DNA from: Sesamum alatum
Taxonomy: Eukaryota > Streptophyta > Magnoliopsida > Lamiales > Pedaliaceae
DNA length: 64,000 nucleotides
Assembly: GCA_034509735.1 (NCBI GenBank)
Contig: JACGWO010000012.1
Span: 8,306,367-8,370,366 of the forward strand
Direction: 5' to 3'
The translations under genes and the position numbers were made by a program. The notes beneath the pieces are model-generated. The model was given only the letters and a program-made list of their open reading frames with translations, was not told where the DNA came from and searched no databases. This document shows, piece after piece, positions 1-8,957 of the stretch. How positions within the stretch are numbered: the stretch's first letter is position 1; each line of letters begins with the position of its first letter.

Positions 1-784
1 GGAGAAGAGTTGGACTCTTCCCATAATGAGACGAAGGTTTCTTTTGGAACAGGACCTGTTCCTTTTGGAAAGGAACAAATCAACCTCAATCAAAGTTTCC
101 TCACTTGGTATGATTTGATCATATCTTGTGAGTAAGTGCTTGATTGATGGTTGATTGAAAATGTATCTAGACATTTCTAGGATGTATTAGTCCCATTAGT
201 TATGTATATATATATATATATTTATATGTATATACATAATTCATCCAAGTTAAGTTTTCTCAATATTCATTTTCTAGCAAAAGAAAAGACTTGCTCTCTC
301 TCTAGATTCTCGACCTCTCTACACTCTCCCTCTCCCACTCTCTAGTCTTCTTTGATTTTGGATCATTTGAAGAACAAGAGAAGATCGCGGAATACACTAA
401 TCGACAGTGTGAGTCCTTGGATCGTTTTTCTTCTTTTGTTTAATCCTTTCTAGCAAGAGCATTAGACATATTCCTCGTGTAGTGTGGATATCCTTAGAGG
501 ATCTCTCGTTGAGATCTAGAGCGTGAACAAAATTGGAGAAGAAACAGCACATGTAGCCGATCAAGAAAGCAGCAAAGGTAACGATTTCATTTACATTTGC
601 ACATTTGTTCCTTCGTACATCCATCAGCCTTATATGCATGATTGTGATTTTATATATGCTTTAAAATCAACATATTTTTACATCGAACGTCCGGGATAGT
701 CTGAGGGAAACCCCCTTGGACCGAGTTTAAAGTTTTATAACGTATTTATTTTTCATGCTTCCGCCATGCCCCTAGGTGGATCCA
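1..784 (+). repeat. 3' part of a copia LTR, family F, cut by window edge
   Basis: This stretch follows the 3' part of the family A LTR block by block. It has the inverted repeats at 4-20, 58-76 and 107-125, a TA-rich TATA-like tract near 205-235, a CT-rich tract, the phrase AGCAAAGGTAACG near 571-583, and a terminal GGATCCAC tract resembling the A LTR end GGATCCGCTTGTCCTTCA. The 5' part lies outside the window. No primer binding site follows the end, so this is a solo LTR or a truncated element. The exact 3' end (about 778-785) is uncertain. Short reading frames here are chance. Confidence 0.7.
205..236. repeat. TA-rich microsatellite in the F LTR
   Basis: Alternating TA run that includes the likely TATA region of the F LTR. 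It occupies the same position as the TATATATATT tract of family A LTRs. Confidence 0.7.
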
Positions 785-1155
785 CTTCCCACAGAGAGGA
801 CGATGGGGTGCTGTGAGGCAAAGGCGATAGGTTGGAGAGTAGGTGTGACTATATTTGCTGTGGTTATATTTGGGATGTAACTCTCTGTTGAGTAGCCGGT
901 GAGGGTCTTGGGGGCGGAGAGGGTGTGTTGTCCATTGAAGGAAAAGTGAGGGAGGGTTGGTGATGTAAGATCTCAATGGCAACCATTGTTGATACAACGC
1001 AAGTATCCATGGCGGAACGGGAGTCGTTCACAGTCGCATGAGGGACGCGACAGAAGTTTGAAGGCATTGAGAATCGAAAATGGATTGTTGAGCACAAGGT
1101 GGCATGGTGGAGGATGAGATCAAGATAAAAGCACCAAATTGTTTATGATTATAAA
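785..1155. other. unassigned sequence between F and G LTRs
   Basis: About 370 bp that matches nothing else in the window. It is less AT-rich than its flanks and contains overlapping minus-strand frames of 77 and 83 codons with proline- and histidine-rich translations. I recognise no domain, so I do not call a gene. It could be target DNA between two insertions or the remains of a captured fragment. Confidence 0.4.
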
Positions 1156-2903
1156 TAACCGACACAAGCTATACATGCACCTCAATTATAACAACAAGAT
1201 AAAAATAAGCAACATATATAAAATATATCAACTTGATCAAGCACATTTAATTTTATTTCTCTACGTAGTCATCTCATAATAAGACACTCAATCAAACTTG
1301 TCTTTTCCTAGTTGGCTTACCAGAAAGGTAATATAGGATTTTTCTCCACCAACTCAACCTCACTATTCATTCATATATATACACGAATCCCCTTGACATA
1401 CCACATAGGCTCATCAATCTCATTTCGCATCATAGCTCTTTCATTTCGCATCAAAGCTCTTTTCATTTTGCATCATAGCTCTTTACACATCGTATCTTAG
1501 CTCTTTCATACCACATCATAGCTCTTTTCATTTCATTTTGCCACATAGGCTATTCAACAACATCAAGGAGTATTCATATCATAATTACATTCAATTTTCA
1601 TCACTCCCTCAATTCTACATATTACAGTTCTTGTAAGCCAACTAGTCAAGTAATAGCCCATACCAGCACATTATCATTTGCAAGCACCAACAACACATCA
1701 TTCAACAAATAGAACATTTCAATACGTTTCGTCATTTCAGTTTAACAACATTAATCCTTCAAATCGAATGACCAATAACTCATAGAATTCAAAATAGATT
1801 AATTTTAGCACGAATCATAGACTTACATAAACGTAGTATGACAAAGAAAGAACACACATATAGATTACTAATTATTTACACCTCGATCTTAAATAGATTT
1901 AGTTAGTAGATATGAAGTCGTTCGATCCTCTACTTTATCCCCGTGTCCTATCATAAGGTATAATGCATGTAATTAATATCTAGAATGTTAATTTCTAAAT
2001 AAAATATTAAATAGTATTTATATATATATATATATATATTTTTCACCATCTCTCAATATTTCATTAAACCCCTCATCCTATTATAACTATCATTCTTAAT
2101 AACAATCATTAGATTATATTATCTCATTCATTTATAATAAATGTAATACTTTCACATATAATATTTTAATATTTTTCAAATATAATTTTCTAATATTCCT
2201 ATCGAATTTTCTATCAATCTCCCAAATATAACTTTCACCCCGGTTAAACTAAGCCAATCAATTATAGAAATAATTAAATCTACTAAATTAAGTAGTTTAA
2301 GTCATTAACTATAACACCCCTAATTCAATTGAGACATTTAACCAAACACTAATTTATAAATACTCAAGTCCATAAAATTTTTCAGTTAATCACTAAATCG
2401 AATAGTATAAATTACATTTAGTAAATGCACTAATTAAATAACATAATTATACAAATTAATACTAATTAAAATATAATAATTTCTTACCTATATTTATGGA
2501 GCCACTGTTGACGACGAAGAAAAACCCCATTGTTTTGTTTATAAATTGAATGAGACAAAAAATCTCTTTCATTTATTTTACACATTTTACATTATATATA
2601 TATATATGTAAGTTACAAGTGAACACTTCTAGACAAGGCACATGTGCCCAATTAAAGAGGATCCTCATCTCCTTCTTTTTTTTAATCATTTTCTTTTGTA
2701 ACTTTTAATAATATTACATTTTGGTCCCTTCACTTTTAAATGTACATAATTCACCCCTAAAAACTTTAACACGTTTCAATCACATCCCTTAAAATTCTAA
2801 TAGATTCAAATTTCGACCTATAATTTATTCATTGATGAACTAAATTACTTAAATTAATATCAATTAATCTCATAATTGTATATTAAAATTTGTGGACGTC
2901 ACA
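1156..2903 (-). repeat. truncated Ty3-type LTR, same family as element G
   Basis: This segment aligns with 21913-23494, the LTR of element G. It shares repeated tracts naming the CATAGCTCTTT motif, TA-rich blocks near 2020-2040, and the terminal sequence ending GTCACA. The minus-strand LTR start (TGTGACGTCCACA) is at 2903. About 400 bp of the LTR 3' end is missing at the left, where it meets unassigned sequence. No internal region is attached, so this is a truncated solo LTR. A TA microsatellite at about 2019-2038 is longer than in the second copy. Confidence 0.8.
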
Positions 2904-3406
2904 GGATATACATCCATATTTGAGAGTTTTGAAGTCTCCCAAACTTGTGGTTAGGGAGAACTCCTCTTGAGTATAGAGTTTGTAGTTTCCTATACTTTGT
3001 ATTGGGATTGGACTCTTCTTGTGCACACTTATAAATAGGGTGCTTCAATGGATCCATAAGAACATTCAATTTGACGTACATGCTCTCAAAACCTCATGCA
3101 AATAACTCTCTCTATTCTCTCTTGGAGAATCACCAATGTCTCCGAGGATTTAAGGTGTGTATATTGGGTGGATAGCTCTTGTAGCAATCCCCTTGGAGCG
3201 AGAAGAGGGTGCTCGTGACGAGGCTCTAAAAGGGCGTGCTTGTAGATCAATGAGATCGTAGGAAGCTTATAGACGAGCCACAAAGGTTTGGGATTCACTG
3301 ACTAATTCCACTGTGTATAGTCATACCAAACTACTGAGGTAATCACCGGTACTCTTTACGTGCAATGTGTATTAGTGTGTAATACTCATGTGCATTATTT
3401 CCATCA
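2904..3406 (+). repeat. putative LTR of an old copia element E
   Basis: The call rests on context. The block ends in CCATCA and is followed directly by a primer-binding-like sequence (TAGTATCAGAGCC, 3408-3420), one base different from the usual TGGTATCAGAGC. A TATA-like ATAAATA lies near 3030 and CT-rich sequence near 3110. The start is not defined, because the block abuts the G-family LTR without a clear TG boundary. No second copy is in the window. Confidence 0.5.
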
Positions 3407-4007
3407 GTAGTATCAGAGCCATTAGGGCTTGTACTTGCTTTATGTACAAAGCATGTGTTTATTTAATTTTATGCTAGGAAAATATTTTATGAAGTATGAG
3501 ATTAAATATGTTATTAGCATGATGTGTTGATTATGCGATAATTTGGTACATATTGAGAATGTTAAGTATTTTCTTATGTATAAACCCATTTGTTTATATT
3601 TTATGGAAAATTGAAAAACTGTTTTGCTCAAAATCATGGGATTTTTCATTCCTTTTCACCATATGTAGTTCTATTCATGGAGATCATGTGGTTAAAATTT
3701 GGTGAAAATCGGATGAGTGGTTTGTGAGAAAAATCAAACCCTAATTTTCAAATATATTTTCTTTAACTATAACATCGGACCTGATGATGTATTTTTTATG
3801 AAATTTTTGTATTCTACATTGTAGAGCATGAAAAGATGTTTTTGAATCATAAAAAATGGATTTGAAATGAATTATATATGAATTTTTCAAGTTTCGCCGA
3901 AAAATATACTACCGCCGGAATTAGGCTGGCGAGGTCGCCGGAAAAGCATCACCGGTTCCAGGGAAAGGTGGCTGAGTCAGCGCTGACCACGCACCAAATG
4001 GGTGTGG
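3407..4007 (+). other. leader of copia element E, 5' portion, with PBS
   Basis: It begins with a degenerate tRNA-iMet primer binding site (3408-3420), followed by AT-rich noncoding sequence. Near 3890-4007 is a G- and C-richer part with a GCTGACCACGCACC motif. Similar words (GCTGATTGTGCGCTGACAACGCGCC) occur at 13895-13920, beyond A1, so the leader is split by A1. I see no Gag frame of E. Confidence 0.5.
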
Positions 4008-4012
4008 GTCCT
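4008..4012. repeat. target site duplication of A1, left copy (GTCCT)
   Basis: GTCCT directly precedes the LTR start TGTTGGAATAGG and is repeated exactly at 13825-13829 after the 3' LTR. Confidence 0.95.
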
Positions 4013-4946
4013 TGTTGGAATAGGTGACCAGAAAGCCAATGGGTTTGGCAATTTGTAACCTATCCGACAACTTGATGTGAATGTAATATTATTATGTGAT
4101 GAATAAGATGAGTATTCGTCACCAATGGTACCTTCTTTGTTGCGCTCATCTTACATTTGTTAAAACGGTGTTTAACTTATATCGCAACAAAGCCCACAGA
4201 CCATGGATAACAACTCATGTAGTTGGGCCACGCATTGGATGGTGGTCATGAAACCAACTGATTAAGAGTTGGGTCTGAAACGTTCCAAGTCGAGGACCTC
4301 GAGACAGGGCATCGAGAGTCCTATTGAGACTTGCGTCAAGAGTCGTGTTCATTGGATGAGTGCCGTGTTTCATCGGCGACAGGCGTGGGACGCCTACACG
4401 ATCTTGATGGGTTGGTCGACTGGGGTCGAGCCGACTGGACTGACTCGCGGGGATCATCATATGGAAGCCTTGGAGGCTTGGTCGGTATGATTGGTTTTCC
4501 CCGGTTCCGATAGTACGGGAGTAATCCTCAGACTTGAGGGATCATGGCAGTCGCGTGCACAGGACGGCTGTATCTTGGATCTGGCGAGAGGTAATCATTC
4601 TGTAAGATGATTATCATAAGCCTTGTCCAGTGCAGTCAGAATGTGTAGCGAGGATGGTGGATTCCAAGAAGAGGATCTGTCCCCTGTCAGTATGTGACAG
4701 AGGTATCTCCTATGCACTCGGAGACACGTTCATGCTGTTTGAAGCTGTGGCCACAGTGGTTGGTCGAACAGGGAATGATTTCCTGTGTCGACGCAATGAA
4801 GCATACGTGGTCTCGAGTATTAAGCATAGATGCCTAGTCAAGGATGGTAACCGACGCCCAATTCCATACCCTAGACTAAGGCCGGGAGACGGTAGACGGA
4901 AGGATCGTACCCGTATGGAATCGGCGCCTAAATGTTCACGCCAATT

Positions 4947-5056
4947 CACCTAGTCTCTAGTGCCATGGACCGTTGCTAGACGGCCACCCATGGTAACGGG
5001 CCCTTGTGGGACACGGGCCCAAGTCTAGCTGAGGGTGAACCTAAAGGGTCACACAC
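4947..5056 (+). promoter_or_regulatory. U3 core block conserved between LTR families A, B and C
   Basis: About 110 bp, from CACCTAGTCTCTAGTGCC to GGGTCACACAC, can be followed in family B (24735-24844) and C (from about 48708) with few changes, while flanking LTR sequence has diverged. It contains CCATGG twice and a family-specific inverted repeat (GGGCCC arms, 4998-5020). B and C have GGATTC, TAG, GAATCC at the same place. The function is unknown. It could be an enhancer or an RNA element in the 3' end of the transcript. Confidence 0.55.
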
Positions 5057-5075
5057 AAATCACCGAGGAGGTTGA

Positions 5076-5548
5076 GAGATCGACTTGGAGTCAATCTCGA
5101 AGGATAAAATAAGTAATTGGATTATTTAAGGGAAAGTCCATTGGATGGACGGGCCGATATTGTATCGGGCTTTCATTTAATCGGTAAATTAGATTTTCGA
5201 TTAAATATGGAAAGTTGAGATGTTGAGACGTTGGATCTTTTAATTGGATTAAAAGATCAACGGAAATAATTTAAGTGGACATTAAATTGGATTTAATATT
5301 GGGTTCGTCGTAATTGGATTACGATAAAACCCGGTCCGTTAAATTATACCCGAGAGAAGAAATAATTCCTAATTTGGAATAGGAAGAAGTTGGACTTCTT
5401 CCCTTAATTAAACATAGCAGACATGCTCCCTTGGAGGAAGCAAAATCAGCCATGTTGCATGCTAGGTGGTATGTTGACTTGTCTCTTTTGGAAAGAGACA
5501 AATCAACTCCAATCAAGCTCTTCCCTTTTGGTATGATTTGATCATACC
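5076..5548. repeat. array of 3-nt-spaced inverted repeats in A1 U3
   Basis: Successive short hairpin-forming units, nearly all with central TGG. Left arms: GACT at 5082 inside GAGAT/ATCTC, AAGTAAT at 5111, GTCCAT at 5136, CCGATA at 5154 (spacer TTG), GATCTTTTAAT at 5234, ATTAAAT at 5281, TCGTAAT at 5308, TTCCTAATT at 5366, GGAAGAAGT at 5382, GTCTCTTT at 5481 and GGTATGAT at 5530 (spacer TTG). Right arms are exact or near-exact complements. The function is unknown. Confidence 0.8.
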
Positions 5549-5653
5549 ATAAATTTTGGTAGGCTTGATTGAAGAATTGATGGTGATTGATTGGAATGAA
5601 TCTAGACATCCTTGGATGAACCTAGACACATTCCAATAATCACATTAATTATG

Positions 5654-5662
5654 TATATATAT
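5654..5662 (+). promoter_or_regulatory. TATA-like tract of the A1 5' LTR
   Basis: TATATATATT lies about 590 bp before the LTR end and upstream of a CT-rich stretch (about 5735-5775). This is the usual arrangement for a plant LTR promoter. The start site itself is not determined. Confidence 0.5.
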
Positions 5663-6243
5663 TAGAATATACAACACCTAGCATAAGTGATTCATTATTC
5701 ATCTTTTTCTAGGAAAAAGAGAAGACAAAAATCCTCTCCTCTCTCTCAAAATTTCGTGCTCCCTCCCTCTCTTACACTTGTGTTCTTCACTTGATTTTGT
5801 ATCAAGAAGAAGAACAAAGTAAGTTTAAGAGAACACTAATTCATAGTGTTCTTCTATTAAACCGATTCCTTCCTAAACCCGTTCTTTTCTAGCAAGAAGA
5901 ACGTGTGTTTCTTCCGGTGTGGTGTGGATCACCTTTGGAGAATCCATACGTTTGGATTTCGTGACCATTCCGGAGAAGGAACAACGCTAGTAGCCGGGAG
6001 CATACGCTAAACAATCAAAGGTAATGGTCTATTACGCTTTGATTAATTTCATTTGTATATCTATGCCCTATGTGTTTAAATATATGTTTTAATATTTACA
6101 CATCCTACATCGAACGCCCGGCTGAGCACCCAAGGATACACCCCTTGGGATTCGCGTATTTTGAATTTGATTTAAATCTACGCACTTTTCTCGCTTTTCT
6201 CGCTTCCGCTCGCGCTCCCGGGCGAATCCGCTTGTCCTTCAAG

Positions 6244-6255
6244 TGGTATCAGAGC
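6244..6255 (+). other. A1 primer binding site, tRNA-iMet
   Basis: TGGTATCAGAGC lies two bases after the LTR end and is complementary to the initiator methionine tRNA 3' end, which primes minus-strand DNA synthesis in most plant copia elements. Confidence 0.95.
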
Positions 6256-7305
6256 CCGGTTCGATGTAAGGGGCATAGATCTATGTGTTTGGCATCATCT
6301 ACTTGCTTTTAAATGGCTTTATTCGCATGTTAGATTACATAAATATATGAATAATATGATGATTCAATTGTTTAGATTTAATGGACTTTTGGCATGCTTA
6401 ATTTTGTTAGATTGGATCTAAAATTGCATGCTTATTTTCAAAATAATATTAATGTTATTGTGCTGAAACAGTTTCGAAAAAAAAAAATAAAAAAAAAATT
6501 TGGTCGGGCCGGCAGTGCCCGCCTGCGCGCGCGCGTGCTGTGCGCAGCCGGCCGCTGCTGAGGGCCAGCGCGCGGCACAGCGCGCGCGCGCGCTGCCCTG
6601 TGCGCGCGGCCGGCCGGCCAGCACAACGGCTGGGCCGTTTTGTGCCGTTTTTCGACTTTTTTCGGAAAATTTAATTTTCTGTATTTTCTGCACAATATTC
6701 TGAAAATATATTAATTTTGCATTTTTGATTTTGGAATAATTGAATTATTCCTTGGATTAATTTTGCTTAATTAATTTCGGATAATACATGCATTGGATGC
6801 ATTGTGTAAAATGTCCATTAAATTTAAAATTTGAATTTTGCATATTATTTATATGTTTATGCTTTTGTGATGTTGGACATCACTTGGATATTTGGAATAT
6901 CCATTGGTTTTATTGCATGATTATTTGGAATAATTATGTTATATGTGAGTTGATGGAATCAACATGGGATGATCACAAGAGCCCTAGACCTTATGTATGG
7001 ATGAATGTATGATCATTTATTTTCTGTTGGGTGGGGCCTGCGTGCCTCTTGTTTATGGGACTATCATCTCCCGTATTTTCAGCCTCATGATGTTAAGGCT
7101 TGTTTTCCTTATTACCAATGTATTACTTTCAGTTGTAATGAGAGTAGATAGGATTGGTGAGGTTTTACTTTTAACAAGCAATTGGAGTCGGAGACCCCAA
7201 GGAGGAGCATCAAGGCGTGAAACAAGAAGCACTTCAAGGCCCATTGGAATGACAATGGGTTTTATTATTATTGTAATAATTTAGGGCCACCCTAGACAGA
7301 CCATA

Positions 7306-7329
7306 GACTCACTGCGGGCTCAGTGGGTC
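7306..7329 (+). other. conserved leader stem-loop 1 (A1)
   Basis: Left arm GACTCACTG and right arm CAGTGGGTC pair over 9 positions with one G-T wobble, around CGGGCT. Element B has GATCCACT and AGTGGGTC at the same place (27064-27087). The left arms differ, but both pair. Confidence 0.6.
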
Positions 7330-7585
7330 GCATAGGTTGGGCTTGTGATCATCCTAACAGGGGTATGCTATGTTTTCTGCATGCGCCGTATTTATTTATC
7401 GCTTTAAATATTGGATATTTATGCATGCTAAAACACCATAATGTGATGAGGTCTCGGTCACACTTAGACTCTCATTTGGTTGGACCAAATTAAATATTAG
7501 GCCCAGAACGGACTTGGATCAAAATGGTATTTTGGTCTGTCCGAGCCTTCCATCCACAACAATGTGGTGAGGAAGCTACCACTAC

Positions 7586-7619
7586 CCAAGTGTGGTCTCA
7601 CGAGTCGTGGCACACTTGG
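7586..7619 (+). other. conserved leader stem-loop 2, apex CACGAGTCGTG (A1)
   Basis: Outer arms CCAAGTGTG and CACACTTGG are perfectly complementary. Inside lies CACGA, G, TCGTG. It is kept in A2 (32580-32613), A3 (45641-45674) and A4 (56880-56913). Element B keeps the apex but has other outer arms, CGATAG and CTATCG, that also pair. Confidence 0.7.
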
Positions 7620-7666
7620 AATAGGGGAAAGCTGCACTATTGTTGTGAACAAAAAGACTGCGCTCG

Positions 7667-7702
7667 CTGTTTCCCTGTCTCACGAGTCGTGGGGGGCGAC
7701 AG
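7667..7702 (+). other. conserved leader stem-loop 3, second CACGAGTCGTG (A1)
   Basis: Arms CTGTTTCCC and GGGCGACAG pair at 8 of 9 positions with one wobble, enclosing a second identical apex. The B counterpart (27454-27500) uses CTGTTAC and GTAGCAG plus outer AGACC and GGTCT. Confidence 0.6.
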
Positions 7703-8059
7703 TTTGAGGCATGATTTGGTTGATGGGTCGGGCCCAACACTGAGTAACATGGTTCGCTTGGAGTCCTCGGGACCATGTGAATAGGTGAGGCAAAATATCT
7801 TGGGAATCTCATTGGATGAGAATGATATTGGATATCTCCAACAAGGTCTTCTTCATGTGAATCGTAAAAGCGGGGCATGGAGATTACGCTTGTGGATCCC
7901 AAGCCCACTAGGAAATGGTTTCCCGAAACTCCGCTTGAGAGTGACGGATTTTCGTACAAATAGTGGGAGGGTTAAAGACTAAAAGACCAAGTCTTCAACT
8001 TGAACAATAATATTACCATCATCTGCTAATTTATGCTTTACATTTTTATTAATGTAGAT

Positions 8060-8957
8060 ATGTCTAAGAACCCGTTAACTATGATTCTTGAGACTAACAA
8101 ATTCAACGGAACGAACTACTCGGACTGGCTGAGAAACCTGAGGATTGTCCTCGGTTTCGAGAACCAAGGCTACGTCTTGGACGAGCCACCACCGAGCGAC
8201 TTACCGGAGGGGTCCACGCCTGAAGAACGTTTGACATTCGAGAAATGGCATGAGGACAACCGGAAAGTACGCAGTATCATACTGGCTTCAATGTCTAACG
8301 ACATCCAGAAGCAGTATGAGAGGCTGGACAATGTCTCTGCCATAATGCTCCGCATGAACGAGATTTATGCGGTTTCGGATAGGCATATTAGATATGCCGC
8401 CACAAAAGCATTCTTTGGCACCAAGCTCGCTGAAGGAGCGTCTGTACAGAGTCATGGGGTCAAGATGCTCTCCCTAGTGGAGAAACTCGAGGACCTTAAA
8501 GCTGGGCTTAACAATGACACGTACATTGACGTGATCTTCCAGTCGCTTCCTCCATCTTATGACCCGTTTGTTGTAAACTACAACATGAACGGACTTGAGA
8601 AGTCTATTCATGAGTTGATCAACATGCTGGTCCAATACGAGGCAACGACCCACAAGTCGGCGCCGGCGGTATTGATAGGAGAGGCTTCAACCTCCAAGGC
8701 GAATGGCAAGAGGGCCGGACGCTGGAAGAGGAAGAAGGGCAAAGGGAAGACGGTTGCGGCCCCTGTTCGCGCTCCGGGCATCCCTGTTGCTCTGGTTGGA
8801 CCGAGCAAAGCGAAAGGGAAGGCCCGTGGTTCTCAGCGGTCCAAGGCAAATGATGTCTGCATGCATTGCCAAGGGAAAGGGTATTGGAAGAGGGAGTGCC
8901 CACAACTTCTCTCCAACCCAGGTGTGTTTGTGGTTGAAGTTAATATGATTACTAATT
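8060..8957 (+). pseudogene. gag: A1 gag (copia UBN2-type), frameshifted
   Basis: Gag would form the cytoplasmic particle that packages element RNA. The start is MSKNPLT at 8060, directly after a GTAG that could be a splice acceptor; the upstream in-frame ATG at 8033 is not shared by relatives. The UBN2-like region contains YSDWLRNLRIVL near residue 20 and DVIFQSLPPSYDP near residue 165, then a basic Lys/Arg/Gly tail and a zinc knuckle at 8868-8899. In the knuckle the histidine is tyrosine (GYWKREC), which removes a zinc ligand. An extra T near 8957 shifts the frame just before protease. Confidence 0.85.

Larger units (their letters stand above)
4013..6241 (+). repeat. A1 5' LTR
   Basis: Starts TGTTGGAATAGG and ends CTTGTCCTTCA (TG...CA). 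A long U3 of about 1.65 kb precedes a TATA-like tract near 5654. U3 holds the conserved core at 4947-5056 and a dense set of short inverted repeats from 5076 to 5548. Frames of 60-107 codons recur in every A LTR only because the LTR is repeated. Confidence 0.95.
6256..8059 (+). other. A1 untranslated leader with GC-rich island and stem-loops
   Basis: About 1.8 kb between PBS and the Gag start. An A-rich run near 6478-6500 is followed by a CG-alternating island (about 6505-6640), then AT-rich sequence. Stem-loops that also occur in element B are at 7306-7329, 7586-7619 and 7667-7702. A smaller inverted repeat (TTTGGT and ACCAAA, spacer TGG) is near 7475-7490. Short frames through this region are not conserved in reading frame. 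Confidence 0.75.

Noticed and set aside
746..1097. Possible host exon on the minus strand
   Set aside because: No domain, no splice-framed partner, and two overlapping frames of similar length. There is not enough to call a gene.
4630..4953. Recurrent 107-codon frame (and the opposite 79-codon frame) in every family A LTR
   Set aside because: It lies inside U3, recurs only because LTRs are repeated, has no recognisable domain, and overlaps a frame on the other strand that is equally conserved.
6244..6255. tRNA gene suggested by TGGTATCAGAGC
   Set aside because: It is only the 12-nt primer binding site. No cloverleaf surrounds it.
7582..7959. 125-codon minus-strand frame in the A leader, and its relatives in A3 and A4
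   Set aside because: It is antisense to the conserved stem-loops, and its ends differ between copies because of indels. RNA structure explains the conservation better.
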